Notes: a model not told the origin generated them from the letters alone. Numbered from the stretch's first letter, positions 27,061 through 39,674 are shown. The stretch is DNA of 64,000 bases from Aphelocoma coerulescens (GCF_041296385.1 NC_091022.1:23083967-23147966), one strand, 5' to 3'. Translations and numbers: made by a program.

Positions 27061-27559
27061 ACACAGAATGAAGTTAACCAAGCCAATAGTTCTGTGAGGC
27101 CAAAAGGAGGCAGACCTGTCCTTCCCTCTCAGTCTTACTCTCCTGCTGATTACATTACACCAGTTCCTGAGCTTGTCTGGCCCTTCTGTGAGCCGATTCA
27201 ACCACAGGAACCTATAAAAGGACTAGCACAGCCAGAATAAAACACAATTAAAACAAGATAGTTTCCGGCTGGTTTAGTGAGACGAATTAGCTCAGGGCCA
27301 GGCTGGATGAATACCAAAGCTCAAAGAAGAGAATGGGCCCACACTGGCAGAGGCAGGAGTGACATAAGCCACTGGGAGCTGTTGGTCAGCTCAGCCTCTG
27401 TCCAAACCACGTACTCAGACCAGGACAGAGACACCTGGGATGACGTGGCACTTTGCAGAGAATGGAGAAGTCATCTTGGCTCTAGCAGCGTAGACACATT
27501 AAACTTGAATTCACAAAGCCCATCAGACCATGCTGTCTCAACCTCATGTAATGCTGGCC

Positions 27560-27760
27560 CTTAAGTTTCCATTTCCTTAGTCAAGCCCAAAGGCTTAACA
27601 TCTTTCAGAAAAGTTTCTGGCCTTGAATTGCAGCATGAAGAATGGAGGTTCCCCAGTACCTTCAGAACAGCTCGTTCCAATGGTCAATCAACTCGCTGTC
27701 AAAAAATAACATGTCTTAGTTTTCATTCAAACTTTCCCAGCCCTGGTCTTTGAGACAAGT
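27560..27760 (-). mobile_element. Ancient CR1-like LINE relic
   Basis: The words ggttccccagtacctt, cagctcgttccaatggtc and aatcaactcgctgtcaaaaa follow the inverted theme of older CR1 families (cagcttgttccagtgg, then a control-phrase ending tcactgttaaaaa). It is diverged, with approximate edges, and has no ORF. Confidence 0.5.
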
Positions 27761-30733
27761 TCTGAAATTTATGGCACTTCAGTGCTCTCAATCCTCAGCA
27801 CAGCTCTCAGTGCCAGGAGCCAGAGATCTGTAGCTACTACGCATCTAGTCAGTAAAAGCTACTATTGCATATTGGCCTGATTTAGTGGAAAGGAGACATA
27901 GTAGGCCACCCTTTGTTTAATGGAATGTGGCATGCATAATTACTTCATTTTCATACACATGAATGCCACAGTTGTTCAAACCACTTATACAGCTGCACAC
28001 CTTCGTTATCTGAAAAATGAAGGTTAACACCTGAGTGCCAAATGAATCCCCGCCCGGATCGGGAAGACAAGATTTGCATTGCTCAATACACTGATAACTT
28101 TTGATCTTCACAAATGAACTCAAAAGTGTTAAAAGAAAGCCAGAACTCTGGCAAAACTCTGTCCTGATACACTGGCAAAGGCTCCAAGCAGGGTAGCAGC
28201 TACAATGGGGCATGGTTTCCACACAATCCAGTCTCAGCCCAGAAAATCTGCCAGGGAAGATGTTGACCCTAATATTCAACCACAGAAAAGTAAAAAAAAA
28301 TTATTGTAACAAATATAGCTGAAATTAAATTTTGTTGTTGTTTGGAAGAGAAGTATCTTTACCTGCACAACATATCTAGAGAGAACATAACTTTTCAGCT
28401 GGCCTCTGGCCAGCTAAGATCACCTCTCTTAGGGAAGGGAAATGGTCCAAATGGTCCCTAGCACAGCCAGCACTTCTGCTCAAGGTTATGTTTTGACAGC
28501 CACAAGTTGTCCAGTTCTTCCCTCATTCCCCCGCTTGCCATGGCACCATACTGGTATGTTAGCTCATCACTACTAGAGTGAAACACCAGGAGTCTCAGCA
28601 GGACCATTTCTAGCAAAAATACCTGCTTCAGCTCCAAGGACAGACTTGTGACAAAAGCACAGTTGCTTACAGCCTTCCATGCTCTCCTGTAAGCCCAGGC
28701 ACAGTGGGCAGTCCTGCACCATTTACCTGGATGTCACCATACCTGCACTCCACAGCCTTGAGGCCCTTCACTGCAGGTGGCCACAGGACTGATACAGGGA
28801 CAGGGTGAAGTGCAAATACTTCACACATTGAAGTATGTTCCAGAACTCTACTTCCAAATTTTAGGGGGTAAAAAAAAAAAAAAATCAAAATCAAATCAAG
28901 GCGTACCAAAGTTAACAGAATCAAAACAAGATAAGCACCAAACCAGCTGCAATCAGGCCTTCTAAAGAAAGCAAACTGAAGTATCTCTCAAGTGCAGAGC
29001 AGAAACTTTAGGTCCTATCAGTGTATATTCAACCCACAGTCTTCTTTAGTTAGCATCAAGCACATAGGCATTTTTAAAAATTCTTTAATCACTTTCTTCT
29101 TTTGGATTTTGGTAACACTCAAATCTGTCTAGACACACTAACTTTACAAAAAAATACCAACCCCAACACACTGTTCATGTAGAGCAATCCAAAGTTTGAG
29201 ATGAACAAGACGCATAAAAGGTCCACAGGGCCACTCTTTGAAACAAAACAAGCATTTAGTCCACACTGTAAATTAACATGAAAATTCAGTTGCAAAGGGC
29301 AGAATTCAGTGCTTCAAAATGGAAGCAAAAATATCTGAAATAAAAAACACCACCTGAGATCAAATTTCCCAAGCCTACACAGTGAGGACTAACCAACTGG
29401 ACTTCTAACATACTACTGAATTTCAGAATAATTAATTCTTGGATAAAAGTTCAAATGTCAACTTTAATATCAAGTGATATGAGATGCTACAAAGTTGCAA
29501 AAAGACACTACAGTACAAAAGAAATTCAAGTTACCAGTAGAAAGAAATCAAGTAAAATCCTCAAACAGCTGTCAACAGCATCTGATGGGACAAGTGCTCT
29601 GGAGATGTACTTTCCTGGAGCCCTGCGTACCTCATCCTTCCTGAGGCACAGTGCAAGCATTAACATATTAGAGAACTTGCTGGTCCCTTGCATCACAGCT
29701 TCAAAGAATATTAAGAGTTCAGACTAAACAGCAGGTGTCAACCCACCATCTCTGGAACCAAAAGCTCAATAAAGAAACTAGATAAGTAAAGAAGTAACAA
29801 AACAAATGTTACACTTATTAGCAAACAGGCCAGAAATGACCACGTAAATCCACCAGACACAGGACTTGTAAAAGACAAAACATAAGCAGTAAATGACAAC
29901 ACCTCTTCATACATCTCAGCTTGGAAGAAACACCTGTAACAGCATAGCAGCAAGAAAACAAAAGGAGAAGAAATTCCTACTGCCACTCAGGAAACAAGTA
30001 AACAGACTGTACTTCTAAGCTTTCTCAAGTTTACTTCACTCTCAAGATATGAGACAGGTGATCTGTTCAATCTCACAGGGTAAAAAAAATTAAAAAAAAA
30101 AAAAAATCAAACCTCCTACTCCCTCATTACTTCCACCTATGAACCTCCACATCCCAAAACATAAAAAAATCTGTGCTGCTGCTGCTGCCTTCCGCTCAGT
30201 CCGTGCCCACCCCCTGGGCAGACGGGCTGTTTTCCCTTCCTCAAGCCCTGAAAGCGACTGATCCCGCTCCAGCTGGGATGTGGGGAACTGCTGCCACCGC
30301 CACCCTCAAGACCTCCCGTCACGGCCGCGCCGGGGAGCGGAGGGCCCGGCAACTCGGGCGTCGAGCGGACGAGGCGCCGCCACCCCGCGCCCTCCCCTCG
30401 GGCCGGGGCCGTCCCCGGTCCCCGCCGGCACCCCCGCCCCGCCCCGCCCGGCCCGCAGCCCTACACGCCGCCCCACGCCCCCGGCTGGAGCCCCGCCGCC
30501 GCGGGGGGCCGGGCCGCGTCCCCGCTCCGCGCCGGGCCTTTACCCCCCGCCCCGGGCCACGGCGGCCCCACGTCTCCGCCAGGCCTGCGGGGCCCCCCGC
30601 GCCGGCCGAACCCCGCAGGGCCGGGCCGAGCCGCCGCCCGCCTCCCGCACCACCCCCGCGGCGGGGCCGCCCCGGCCCGGCCGGGCCCCGCGCCCCGCAC
30701 TCCGCACCACGAGTGCCCGGCACCGCCACTCAC

Positions 30734-30860
30734 CGCCCGCACTCTGACCCCCGACCCCGCGCTGAGCGGCAGCGCCGCCGCCCAACCGCAGCGCCGCCCG
30801 CCGCCGCCGGGGGCGGGGCTTCCGACCCGCCGCGCCCCCTCGCGCAGGCGCGTACCGCGC
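30734..30860 (-). other. ERI3: Candidate ERI3 first exon (5' end approximate)
   Basis: A perfect GTGAGT donor at 30733-30728 on the minus strand follows GCGGGCG. The final G of this exon would combine with AT at 21204-21203 to give the GAT (Asp) codon expected before ASGCSM, so the splice phase fits exactly. The upstream frame reads RGVGGQSAG before that Asp and stays open through the island, but contains no in-frame ATG. CTG at 30791-30789 and TTG at 30785-30783 are the only near-cognate starts noted. Either translation starts at a later Met in the next exon or at a non-ATG codon, or another 5' exon exists. The transcription start is a guess from the positions of the promoter motifs. Confidence 0.5.
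30842..30851. promoter_or_regulatory. NRF1-like site in ERI3 promoter
   Basis: GCGCAGGCGC differs by one base from the palindromic NRF1 core GCGCATGCGC, and this variant is common in CpG-island promoters. It lies next to the inferred ERI3 start. Confidence 0.55.
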
Positions 30861-30872
30861 GCCGCGCCGCGG

Positions 30873-30895
30873 GGCACGCTGGGGATCGTAGTTCC
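30873..30895 (-). promoter_or_regulatory. ZNF143/THAP11-like (SBS) element in ERI3 promoter
   Basis: The minus strand reads ACTACGATCCCCAGCGTGC, matching 16 of 19 positions of the classic ACTACAATTCCCAGCATGC motif. It is preceded by GGA, giving an ETS-like GGAA overlap. The element is oriented with ERI3 and placed just upstream of the inferred first exon, a typical position for this motif. Confidence 0.7.
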
Positions 30896-31329
30896 GGCCG
30901 GCCGGCCCCGCCGCGTGGCTTCGCCTCGACGCCGCGCCGGCCCCGCCGGGGCCCCGGGCGCCGATCCCCGCCCCGCCGTGCCCGGCGGACTCTCATCCTC
31001 TCCCTACCGACCCTACTCCTCGTCTACCCCGAGGCCACCGCTTACCCGTCCTGTGTCCTCAAGGGCCATCCCACCGTGTCCCCGGGCCACCCCCTCCCCG
31101 ACCCCTGACGCCTCCACCCTTCTGTGCTCACTCATCTCTCCTATCCTAAACCTGTGTCTGGACTGTGCCTGGTCTTTGCTAGACACCCCTGAGCTGTGGC
31201 ACCTCCTTCCCACTCACATGGCTGGCACCCTGAGCCAGGACATGTCAAATCTCACTGTCTCTCACACTCCGCAAGGGTTCTGAGCCCCCCATCCCTGCCA
31301 GCTAGGCAGGGGACAGTAGCTACTACCAG

Positions 31330-31518
31330 ACAGCATGGCAAGGAATACTGGAACAGGCTGCTCAGGGAGGTCGTGGGTCCTCCCCCTCTGGAGAGATTCA
31401 AAACCCACCTGGAAGCGTTCCTGTGTCACCTGCTCTGGTGACCCTGCCTCGGCAAGGGGATTGGGCTGGATGATCTCGAGAGATCCCTTCCAACCCTAAC
31501 AATTCTGTGATTCTCTGA
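31330..31518 (+). mobile_element. CR1 LINE fragment, 3' end (plus orientation)
   Basis: This is a close match to the CR1 3' region as I know it: ggaacaggctgctcaggg, then gagattcaaaacccacctgg, ggggattgggctggatgatc, and the terminal octamer-like repeat ttctgtgattctctg. About 190 bases remain from a strongly 5'-truncated copy. It lies just outside the ERI3 CpG island, upstream of the ERI3 promoter, and is among the least diverged repeats in the window. Confidence 0.93.
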
Positions 31519-34500
31519 ACTTACCTGCAGTGATAGCTGATCTTTAGCCTACTGACACAGTCACAGCTCTTGGAATCTCAGCTACAATGACAAGTATTCT
31601 AGCTGGGGTCATTCCCTGCATTGCTTCCTTCCTTGCTCCTCACATTAACTCACACCTCCACACTTCAAGCCAGCAGCTCCTTTGCACACCCCTGATACTC
31701 CTCATATGTGTAATGAGCAAACTCAGAGCACTGACTCGTGCACATAGGACTGTGAGGGATTCTAGAGGCCACCTCACCCATCCTTTGCCTGCAGGTAGGA
31801 ACAGTCCTACCTGCCATCTTGCTGTCCTCTTTAAATCATCCCTTAAGCCTTTCTCTGCCTCCATGCCTTAAAATACTGGACCAAGATAAGCACCAGAGTG
31901 CAGAGATCACTGACTGATGGTCCATGCAGCGTGGGTTGGCTGCCTGACTGAATCTGCCTGGTTCTTCTGCTTTTAATTGAGTTGCTGGCTCTTCAGGCTG
32001 GATTTATCCTTTCCTGTTTGTATGCGGCCTTGATCTTGGGAGGCCTGAACCATGAAAGCAGCATGTCAGAACTATAAAAATACCAACAGCAAACCATTTA
32101 ATAATAGAAAGAGTTCCTTTAAGCCCTCTTAGATTTGGCATCTCTCAGCCTCCCACCCACATAAGCAAGGATAATGTGAAATTTTACTTCTAAGCTTAGC
32201 TATATCACTGTGATTTGTCAAGTCTTTGGTGACTGATGTATGGTTTGCCAGGAGCGTGAATTAAAGGCCGTTGCACTGTGGTGTTCCTTGAGTAATCTGT
32301 CCCTGGCCCTCCCTTAGCAGGGATGGAAACTGGCTGAAATTATACTACAACCCCAAAGCTTGACATTTAGGGCTCACAGCCTGCCTGTGTTTCTAAGAGG
32401 ATGAAAGAGAAGAGGCCTTTCCTCTGCTGACCTCTGCATCTTGCAGTAAAAAGTAATTCCTTGGTCTCGACAAACAATGAATGGCTCATAGATGTGTGCA
32501 TATCCTTTTTTCATCAGCCAAGCCTAGTGCTGTTTCCCAGGTTTCCCAGGAAGTACAGCAGGCAGATTTCCTCCTGCCCAGTTTTTTGGGGGAAACCCCT
32601 TTTCCCAGCTGAGTTATCTGCAGTTACCAGGGGCCACACCTTGGCTTCTGCCAGCCTCCGTGACCCTTGTGAGACCCGAACAAGGTTTGCAGGACAGCAA
32701 AGAGATTCCCTTCAGCAACTGCACTTTCAAAGAGGGCATTTTTTCCAGCACAGCTATCAGCACCCAAACCAGTTTGAAGAGAGCCATGTTTTATGAAATA
32801 TTGTCACTGTTTCTGTATTGTTCATGTCTGAGCCTGTCTTTTGTGGGCGTGCATGCCTCAAATGAACACTGCAGGCCACTGAAAATGTCACCTACAGATT
32901 AATCTGGCTCACTCCAGGCTTCTGGAAAAATAAATGAGGGTGATCAATAGATATCCTGTGGCGTGCCCATCACTGCACATGGCTCCTGTAGCATCCTCAC
33001 TGGGAACAGCTTCCCTCCCCAAGGGACTCTGTCAGTAAAGGCAGACAATTGCCATGGGGCCCTGGGCAAGGAATGCTGAGAAACTGGGTCATGCAGGCAG
33101 GGAAGAGTGGCCAAAGGGCTGATAGCTGCTCAGTAGGGTCACCTTATTTATTCCAGGTAGCACAGCCCATGTCAGTCCCATTGACCCCATTGCCTCAGGA
33201 CCAACTCTATCCGAGAGCAAGTGTGTTTCAGGAGTTGCTCTGGTGTCTTAATTGCTTGTCCTACTTTAGAGATTTTGAGATGGCTAGAAGGAGCCCAGCG
33301 GAAATAGGGTCCGTGCTGGGGCAGTGTCTGCTCTGTCCTGATTTACATGAAGAACTAACTATCTTCAAATCTTGGGTGGAAATCATCTCAAAAATTTCAA
33401 CTGTGACCTTCTCTCCTATGGCTGGATCCCTCTGCTGCTGCCAGCAGATGCAAGAACCTGGTCTACAGTTACCTGAAATTTTATTTGTTTAAAAACCCCA
33501 ACAGTTTCTTAACAAAGCATCATTTCATTCAGCACAGATGATAAGCCACCACTGGGCTGACGGATGGACAGAGCTTGATTAGAAAGTAGCAAACCAGTGG
33601 GGCAGAGTAAGGCAGAAAATACAGAATAAAGCCCCATGACCCTACGTGGCAACTGCAAGGGTTCCTCTGTGAGAAGAAAAGGCTGAGCTCATCCTAACCC
33701 AAGATCAACTAACTGTCAGGTCTCTGCCTGCTGCTGGGTCAGCACAGAGAAGGAGGGACATTTCCCAGCCCTTCTTCCAGTGCCTCCTTCCCAAGGGCCC
33801 ATGGAGCACAGCTCCTTTTAAAGCAATTGGATTTTACATGATTATGGCACAAAGAAACATCAGCTCATTTTAAAGGCAACTCCTTTAGTACTGTTCAGCT
33901 GCTTATGCTGAGTGAAACTTTTAAATGTCTTATAATACACATGACAAGTAGTTTTGTATCACTGTTTTCTACTTAACAAGTTAATAACGTGCCAACCCAA
34001 ATCCTTCAGTTACTAATGCCACCGGTGGGACTCATTAACCAACGTGAGTACATATTTAAGGGAATACTAATATTCACAACGTACATTTTTATATTCATGT
34101 TGTCATTCTTGAAACCGCAGCTCAGTTCATGTATTCTGTTGAAACATTTGTTTGCAGAGGATTTCTCTCTCCCTTTTCCTCTAAACATATACACTATCAC
34201 TGGGGTATCATTCTGGTGAATGATATTAATGACAGCCTGTCATCATGGAAAGCTATTTCTAGCTGTCAATTAAAGGGTGTTTTGAAAGAAAGCAGCTCAT
34301 TCAAACCCCGTGGGAGCAAGTGTGTCTCATTGTTTGACAGTGACCCCCTTGATGAATTTGGGAGCAACAGCAGCTCTGTGGGGCTATGAGCTTTGCAGAT
34401 GCAGTGCAGGGCTCTTGGGTGACAATGACAGGAGATTTTAAAGGTGCTGATGTCCTTAGCAAAGAAAAGGCAAACGGGTATTTCAGATGATAAAAGCAAT

Positions 34501-34789
34501 CCACATGTGGGAGTATAGGTCAGGAAAGGAGTCCCAGGGATACTGAGCCATTCTCCTCCATCTTGTAATATAATTTCCTCTTCAACATCCCAATTTATCA
34601 ACCTCCATCTTCAAATATGTTTCTTTACCTGTCCATGCAAACCCAAGGCTTCTTCAGCTTTTCTCTACTTGATAGATGGAAAAACTTCTTATTCACAGAT
34701 AAAATGTATTTATAGCTAGTTTAATTTATTCTGAAAAATGATCCTTTGATTTAACTGGTTGGTTTCTTTCCCTCTCCTGGTGTATTTAT

Positions 34790-35110
34790 AGGCAGCTCTC
34801 AGATCCCAATCATTTTTGCCATCTTTGCTTTGGTGGCCTAAACAAGCCATTTTTTCTTGTGTCTCCTTACCACCTTATCTTTCCATTTCCCACTCCATCT
34901 TAGTAGACCTCCTCTGCACCTGCTTCAGTTTCAATTAAATTTTCTTGAGTATGAGTGCCCAGACTGGTATGTGGTATTCCTGAGCTGGGCTCCAAGGCCT
35001 CGTACAATATATGTCACTTGACCCTATAAATATCACTCATATAAACATGCTTGATTTCTACATTTCCCCCCTCAACAGGGTGGTCCGCTCTCAGGGCTTT
35101 CTCATTCCTT
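34790..35110 (-). mobile_element. Degraded CR1 LINE fragment (minus orientation)
   Basis: Inverted CR1-like phrases remain: gacctcctctgcacctgc, gtgcccagactggtatgtgg and attcctgagctgggctcc, corresponding to the usual 'ctcctctggacccgctcc ... cccagaactgg' theme. The copy is old and has no ORF. Its edges are approximate. Confidence 0.65.
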
Positions 35111-35799
35111 TTATTTTCCTAAGCACTCCTTGCACAGTAATAAAAATGTACAGACTCAGTGGGGATCTGTTTTAACTTCAAATGTGCTGATTCAGTTCAA
35201 AAACCATTAATTCAGCCAGAATCAGGGCCATGGGGTGGAAATCCTTTTCCAGTTAAAACAGAGGTGAGAGGGACAGCCCTTGGCAGGCTAGGAAATAAAG
35301 TGCATTAGAAAAACATTGCAGGACATCAGAAAGTGGCTATTGACTGGGCTGTGTTAACAGAGGACAAGGGAGCCTTGGACATTTCACATCAGGATGGGAT
35401 GTCTCCATAGGAGATCTGCTTGGATTTGAGCAAACCTCTGGGGTTTGATGCATGGGAGCATTTTATTTCTCTAGTCTGTGCTTTGCTGAGTTGGACAGAA
35501 TGGTCCCTGCTGGACCTCATATTGACTGAACACACAAAGCTAGTCAGACAGGCTGGTCCTGTCTCCAAAAAATCCCGCTTTAATGAAGAGTGCAAGAGGA
35601 TGCAGTGAAATGCAAAACAAACAAACAACTGTGTTGCTCAGGCTGCATATCAGTGCTCTTCCCTTTTGTGTGGGTCCCAGTGAATCCAGCTTCTGCCCCT
35701 CACTCCCACTTCACTGGTGGGATGAGCAGAAAAACTACCTACATGTGTCAGGAAAGCATCAGCACCAAAACACAAAATAAAATGACCCCTCAGCAAAGG

Positions 35800-35990
35800 A
35801 TTTCCCCAAGATATTTGACCAAAGGAAAACATGGGCTGAACATCAGGAGAAATTTCCTGAGGCTACGATGCATTAAACTGCGGGATCACCTTCCGAGAGG
35901 AGCGGTGGGAACCATGAAACCAGCCACTTACAGCACTGTAAAATGTCCCATTGGTGCCAACGTGATTTTGGTTCAAGGGAGCTGCATTGA
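35800..35990 (+). mobile_element. Degraded CR1-like LINE fragment (plus orientation)
   Basis: The phrase gggctgaacatcaggagaaa, then atttcctgaggctacg and, further on, gggatcaccttccgag with gaggagcggtgggaacc, follows the CR1 theme 'gctgaacatcaggaagaatttc ... ctgcctagggaggtggtgg'. The sequence is diverged. Confidence 0.5.
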
Positions 35991-36272
35991 ATCATCTACC
36001 ATGCCTTTTCCAACTCTTGCTCCTAAAAATCAGACCCAAGAAGTACAAAGAAAGAAGGGCAAACAGTGATGTCAATTTGCTAAAGAAATACAAGCTTTGC
36101 TACATTATTGTATGTCATAAAACCCTCGTGCTCGCACTGTATACTTAATCTTGATATTCCAATGCCATCCACAAAGAAATTCAGGCTTAACCCTGGTAAA
36201 AAATATTGTGCAATTGGGTGCAGTTTATTCTTTATATTTTAATAGCTATAGCAAAACTCCACTGCTAACTAG

Positions 36273-36303
36273 TAAAAAAAAAAGAAGAAAAAAAAAGAAA
36301 AAA
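36273..36303. repeat. A/G-rich low-complexity tract
   Basis: A runs are interrupted by single G or GAAG (aaaaaaaaaagaagaaaa and aaaagaaaaaa). The tract is purely compositional. Confidence 0.8.
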
Positions 36304-37899
36304 TTGAATGTGTTTTACAGCTATGTCATCATGGGAAAGCTGTATTTCAAAGTGAGGGCATCAACAGCAGTGAAATGGGACATTTTGAAACATTTTAAAC
36401 ATTTTTAATGGGACGTTAAAAAAAACCACTTCACCAAAATCTCTTTGCCAGTATTTTAGCTAATAGGGTTACAGTGTATAAAGGAAGGGTTCTGACGCCT
36501 GCACAGGCCACCCAATACTGAGCCGCTGCTCAAGTGTCTTGAACTCTAAGTGTAAATGGAAAAAACATCTAAAATTAAGCATTTCTCCTGGAGGAACACA
36601 TTGCTGATAAAGCAAATCTTCCCATAGGACAAGCACACCTGCTGGAAGGTAGAGAGACATTTTTATGTGTGGGATTTTAACTTGAGATAAAATACTTTTC
36701 ACGGGCAGTCATATGGGAGACAGCTGGCCAAAAATAATAACAGAGGAATTTGTGTCCCTTGGGAAATTCTGAGGTTTCAAAAAATATGACTTTTGACCTA
36801 CGTTGGGACAAAAAGTTTTGTGCTCTGATTTTTTTTGTTGTTAATGATATATTCCCAAATAAAAATAGTGTATTTCTTTTCACTTTACCACTTTGACATT
36901 TCTTTTGTTTTATTATTACATCATTCTAGAAGCCCAAACCATCCATTACACCACACTGTTTCCTTTCCTCATACTGTACATTACATCGACAGGCATAATC
37001 CCCACCCTCTTTTAAGATTCCTATTAAACCAGCTAAATGTCTTTGTGAAACTGAATATCAGGAACAACAAGGATCCCTGCCCTAAGCTGGGGCAACAATG
37101 GGTTTTGACAATTATTTTTCAAATATGCCTTTCAAAGATGGACATAAGAGACTAGAGGAGGGGAAGAAATGCCTAGCCCAGTCTGAACAACCCCAGGGAA
37201 CATGATTTTTCCTGAAAAATCTGATCTAGTTCTTGGTCTGATGGGTGGCAGGCAAAGGGCCTGGCACAAGCCTATCATCACTGATGGTTTGATTTTTGCT
37301 GTGGGCAGGGAAGCAAAACTTCACAAAGGAAAAATACTTTACCCAGAGAGCACCTGCTTTCCCCCCATCTCAGGAGATTCCATGTTTGAGGCCAAGTGCT
37401 TGGACCAAATGGGGTATAAATGTATAACAGTAATAAAACAATACTGTCAGAAGGAAATGAGGGAAAGAAACCAATGTTGATACATCCTAGTAAATGCTCC
37501 CAGTTACTCCAATCAGTGTTTTCTGGTAGAAAACTGGTCTGTTGGAAGAAAAAAATTACTTACTCTGCTATGAAATCTCTTAGGTTCACTGTTTATTTGG
37601 ACTCAGTTGTGATGCTTTGTGCTATGGAAAACTTCCTGGACCCAACATTCCTCTAAACTGCCCCATTGAAACGAAATAATTACTTGGATAGTTCTAGCCC
37701 CTGCTGCTCCAAGTGTCCAGAGGCCAAGTCTTTGAAGTAGTTCCTAAACTCCTGACCAGAGCAACTCCTTTTACCAAACTTAAGTCTCACCTTTATCTCC
37801 AGAAACACTCACCTCCAATGGACAGCTAAAATCACCAGAGGGAGGGGAGTAGGGGGTTGCTGCCTGGTCTGGGAGTCAGACCCTTGCTCTCACATACCT

Positions 37900-38135
37900 T
37901 CTGCCTACACTGCTTGAACTTCCCCACTATCTCCCCTTCTGTTTATTCTATTTTCTGCCTCTTTGTCTTTCCTCTCCAGTGTTTGGAGACCCTCTTTCCT
38001 TTTCCAGCCTCTCTCTTCCTCCCATCATTTCCCCTAGCTCACTCCTTCCTTCCTCTCTTTCTTCTTTCCTTCCTTCTCAGCACTCTCCCTGGAGTTTCTA
38101 TTCTCTCTTCTCTCCTCCCTCTCTTCCACCAGGAC
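37900..38135. repeat. Polypyrimidine-rich tract, about 230 bases
   Basis: The plus strand is largely C and T, with many CTCC, TTCC and TCTC units (for example ccttccttcctctctttctt), giving a strong strand asymmetry. Such tracts can adopt triplex (H-DNA) forms when they contain mirror repeats. The open plus-strand frames here are leucine/serine/proline-rich products of this composition. Confidence 0.75.
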
Positions 38136-39674
38136 TTCCCCTAATGCTGCAGGAGGTACCTAGTCTGCCAGGGGTAGAGAGGAGAAGGACATGCCATGTC
38201 CAGAAAAATCTGAGACACAGATATCCCACTTGCCAGAGGACCAGTTGCAGATCCTGCTTCTCCTGCTGCTTTCAGTCCACAGGTACCAGCTGTGTGGATT
38301 GTCACATAGGAGCAGGAACACCTAAGGGGTCCTGGGAGACACAGCACAGAGTTCAAAAGCTGGAGACCTTGACCTCTGTGCTTGCAATTGTCCTTTGAAA
38401 CCCAAGAGAAAGAGCCTGTTAAAGTGAGTGGTGCATCCTCCCCCAGCCTCCTCCTTTGTTACAGCCCTGAAAGTAACTGAGCTTGGAAATATCAAAATTC
38501 TTTTCCCCCACCAAAATTCTCACTCACATTGGCTGCCATCAGAAAGCACAACTGAGACCACTGAAATTCATCACACCTGTGACCTACACTGGATGGGAGG
38601 GAAAGCTCCTCCAGCTGAAGAGGTCTGTGTAGTAATGTGCTACCTTATCTCTAGTGCCACTGACTTCAGTCTATTTAATTTTCCCTTTGATTTTAATATA
38701 GATTTATTGAAAACAACAGTTATCAAAACAAACTGCACTGGCAAATTGGTGTTCGTCTGTAGCTGTACAAGCACCTATAAAGCTGCCAGCGAATGAAATA
38801 AATGGTGCTATATGGGAGGTCAGTTATTGCAATTGAAGTTCCCCAAGGATTTGCACTGGGCAGTTTAATATTTTTCTTATTACCCTCTTTTCTTTTCTAC
38901 TATTTATGCCTCTCTGTTTAAATTTAAAGCATACAGCCATCTGCCAAGGCAAGCATCTCTGATAAAATCATCTCTGCTAAACCTTTTCATGAGTGGGCTT
39001 CCCTCAGAGTACCAGCAAATACTGTTGTGTCCCACTTAAAATGTAGGCAAATGGAAACAGGGAAGTGAATTTTTCCAAGGTTTTACTAGCTAGGCCAGCT
39101 CTTTTTTTCCCCTGCTTTTGAAAGGGTTTGTCCTTGTCCTTACCTCATGCTCCTTGTAAAAACCTTACTGATTAAAGCCCTGCTTCTTGCCATGTTATTT
39201 AACCTCCATTTAAATTCTGTGGCTGTATCCCACCTTACACAAATCACACCTGGTATCTGTGGGCTCCTCCCTACACACGTTTCTAAAAAAATCAAATCCA
39301 ATCATAGTCTAAACCTGCTCATGAGAAGAGATAAAAGGGTTTCTGTACTGATCTCCACATCAGGAGAACACAAATCAAATAACATAACTGTCAAATGAGG
39401 AGACGAGGTGTTTAAATGCCTATAGAAACAGGAACTCTAATTACAGAAACATCTATAATGTAACTAATATTATTTACATTAGAGCAATGCTAATCCAGAT
39501 GAGGGTTAATGTCCCTGCTCCTAAAACATTACAGTTTAAATAGACACGAGACTGTGAGAGGATGGAAGGAGCATCAGCATGCTCATCCCTGCTTGAAGAT
39601 CAGGGTTGGAGGCAAACTCCTCCCGACAGAAGAGGATGAAAGTGAGCCAAAATGTGCAATAATGAAGATAAGTT

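Larger units (their letters stand above)
21205..30733 (-). other. ERI3: ERI3 first intron (9.5 kb, 5' boundary inferred)
   Basis: The 3' end is fixed by the acceptor before the 20936-21204 exon. The 5' end is inferred from the consensus donor GTGAGT at 30733-30728 in the CpG island. No sequence resembling the human ERI3 N-terminal region was recognised in between. The intron holds CR1-like relics near 26975-27060 and 27560-27760, an A17 run at 25736-25752, and an enhancer-like block at 22550-22750. The rest, including 23-25 kb and 28-30 kb, holds nothing I can identify. Confidence 0.6.
30290..31045 (-). promoter_or_regulatory. ERI3: CpG island: ERI3 promoter region
   Basis: About 750 bases are very rich in G+C with abundant CpG, in sharp contrast to the flanking AT-rich DNA. 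The island sits upstream of the ERI3 coding exons on the minus strand and holds a consensus donor reading leftwards. NRF1-like and ZNF143-like elements lie just right of that donor, where a promoter would be expected. There is no TATA box near the inferred start, which fits a broad housekeeping-type promoter. Long open frames on both strands here reflect base composition. Confidence 0.85.

Noticed and set aside
30173..31108. 311-codon open frame on the plus strand across the ERI3 CpG island
   Set aside because: It starts at GTG rather than ATG and is extreme in Pro, Arg and Ala. Several other frames on both strands are open over the same bases. This is the expected effect of scarce stop codons in GC-rich DNA.
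37830..37850. Third CTCF-like word (CACCAGAGGGAGGGG)
   Set aside because: It departs from the core at the first C and at the final GC, in purine-rich DNA where such words arise by chance.
37857..38144. 95-codon Leu/Ser/Pro-rich frame resembling a membrane protein
   Set aside because: The apparent hydrophobicity comes from translating a polypyrimidine tract. No flanking gene features are present.
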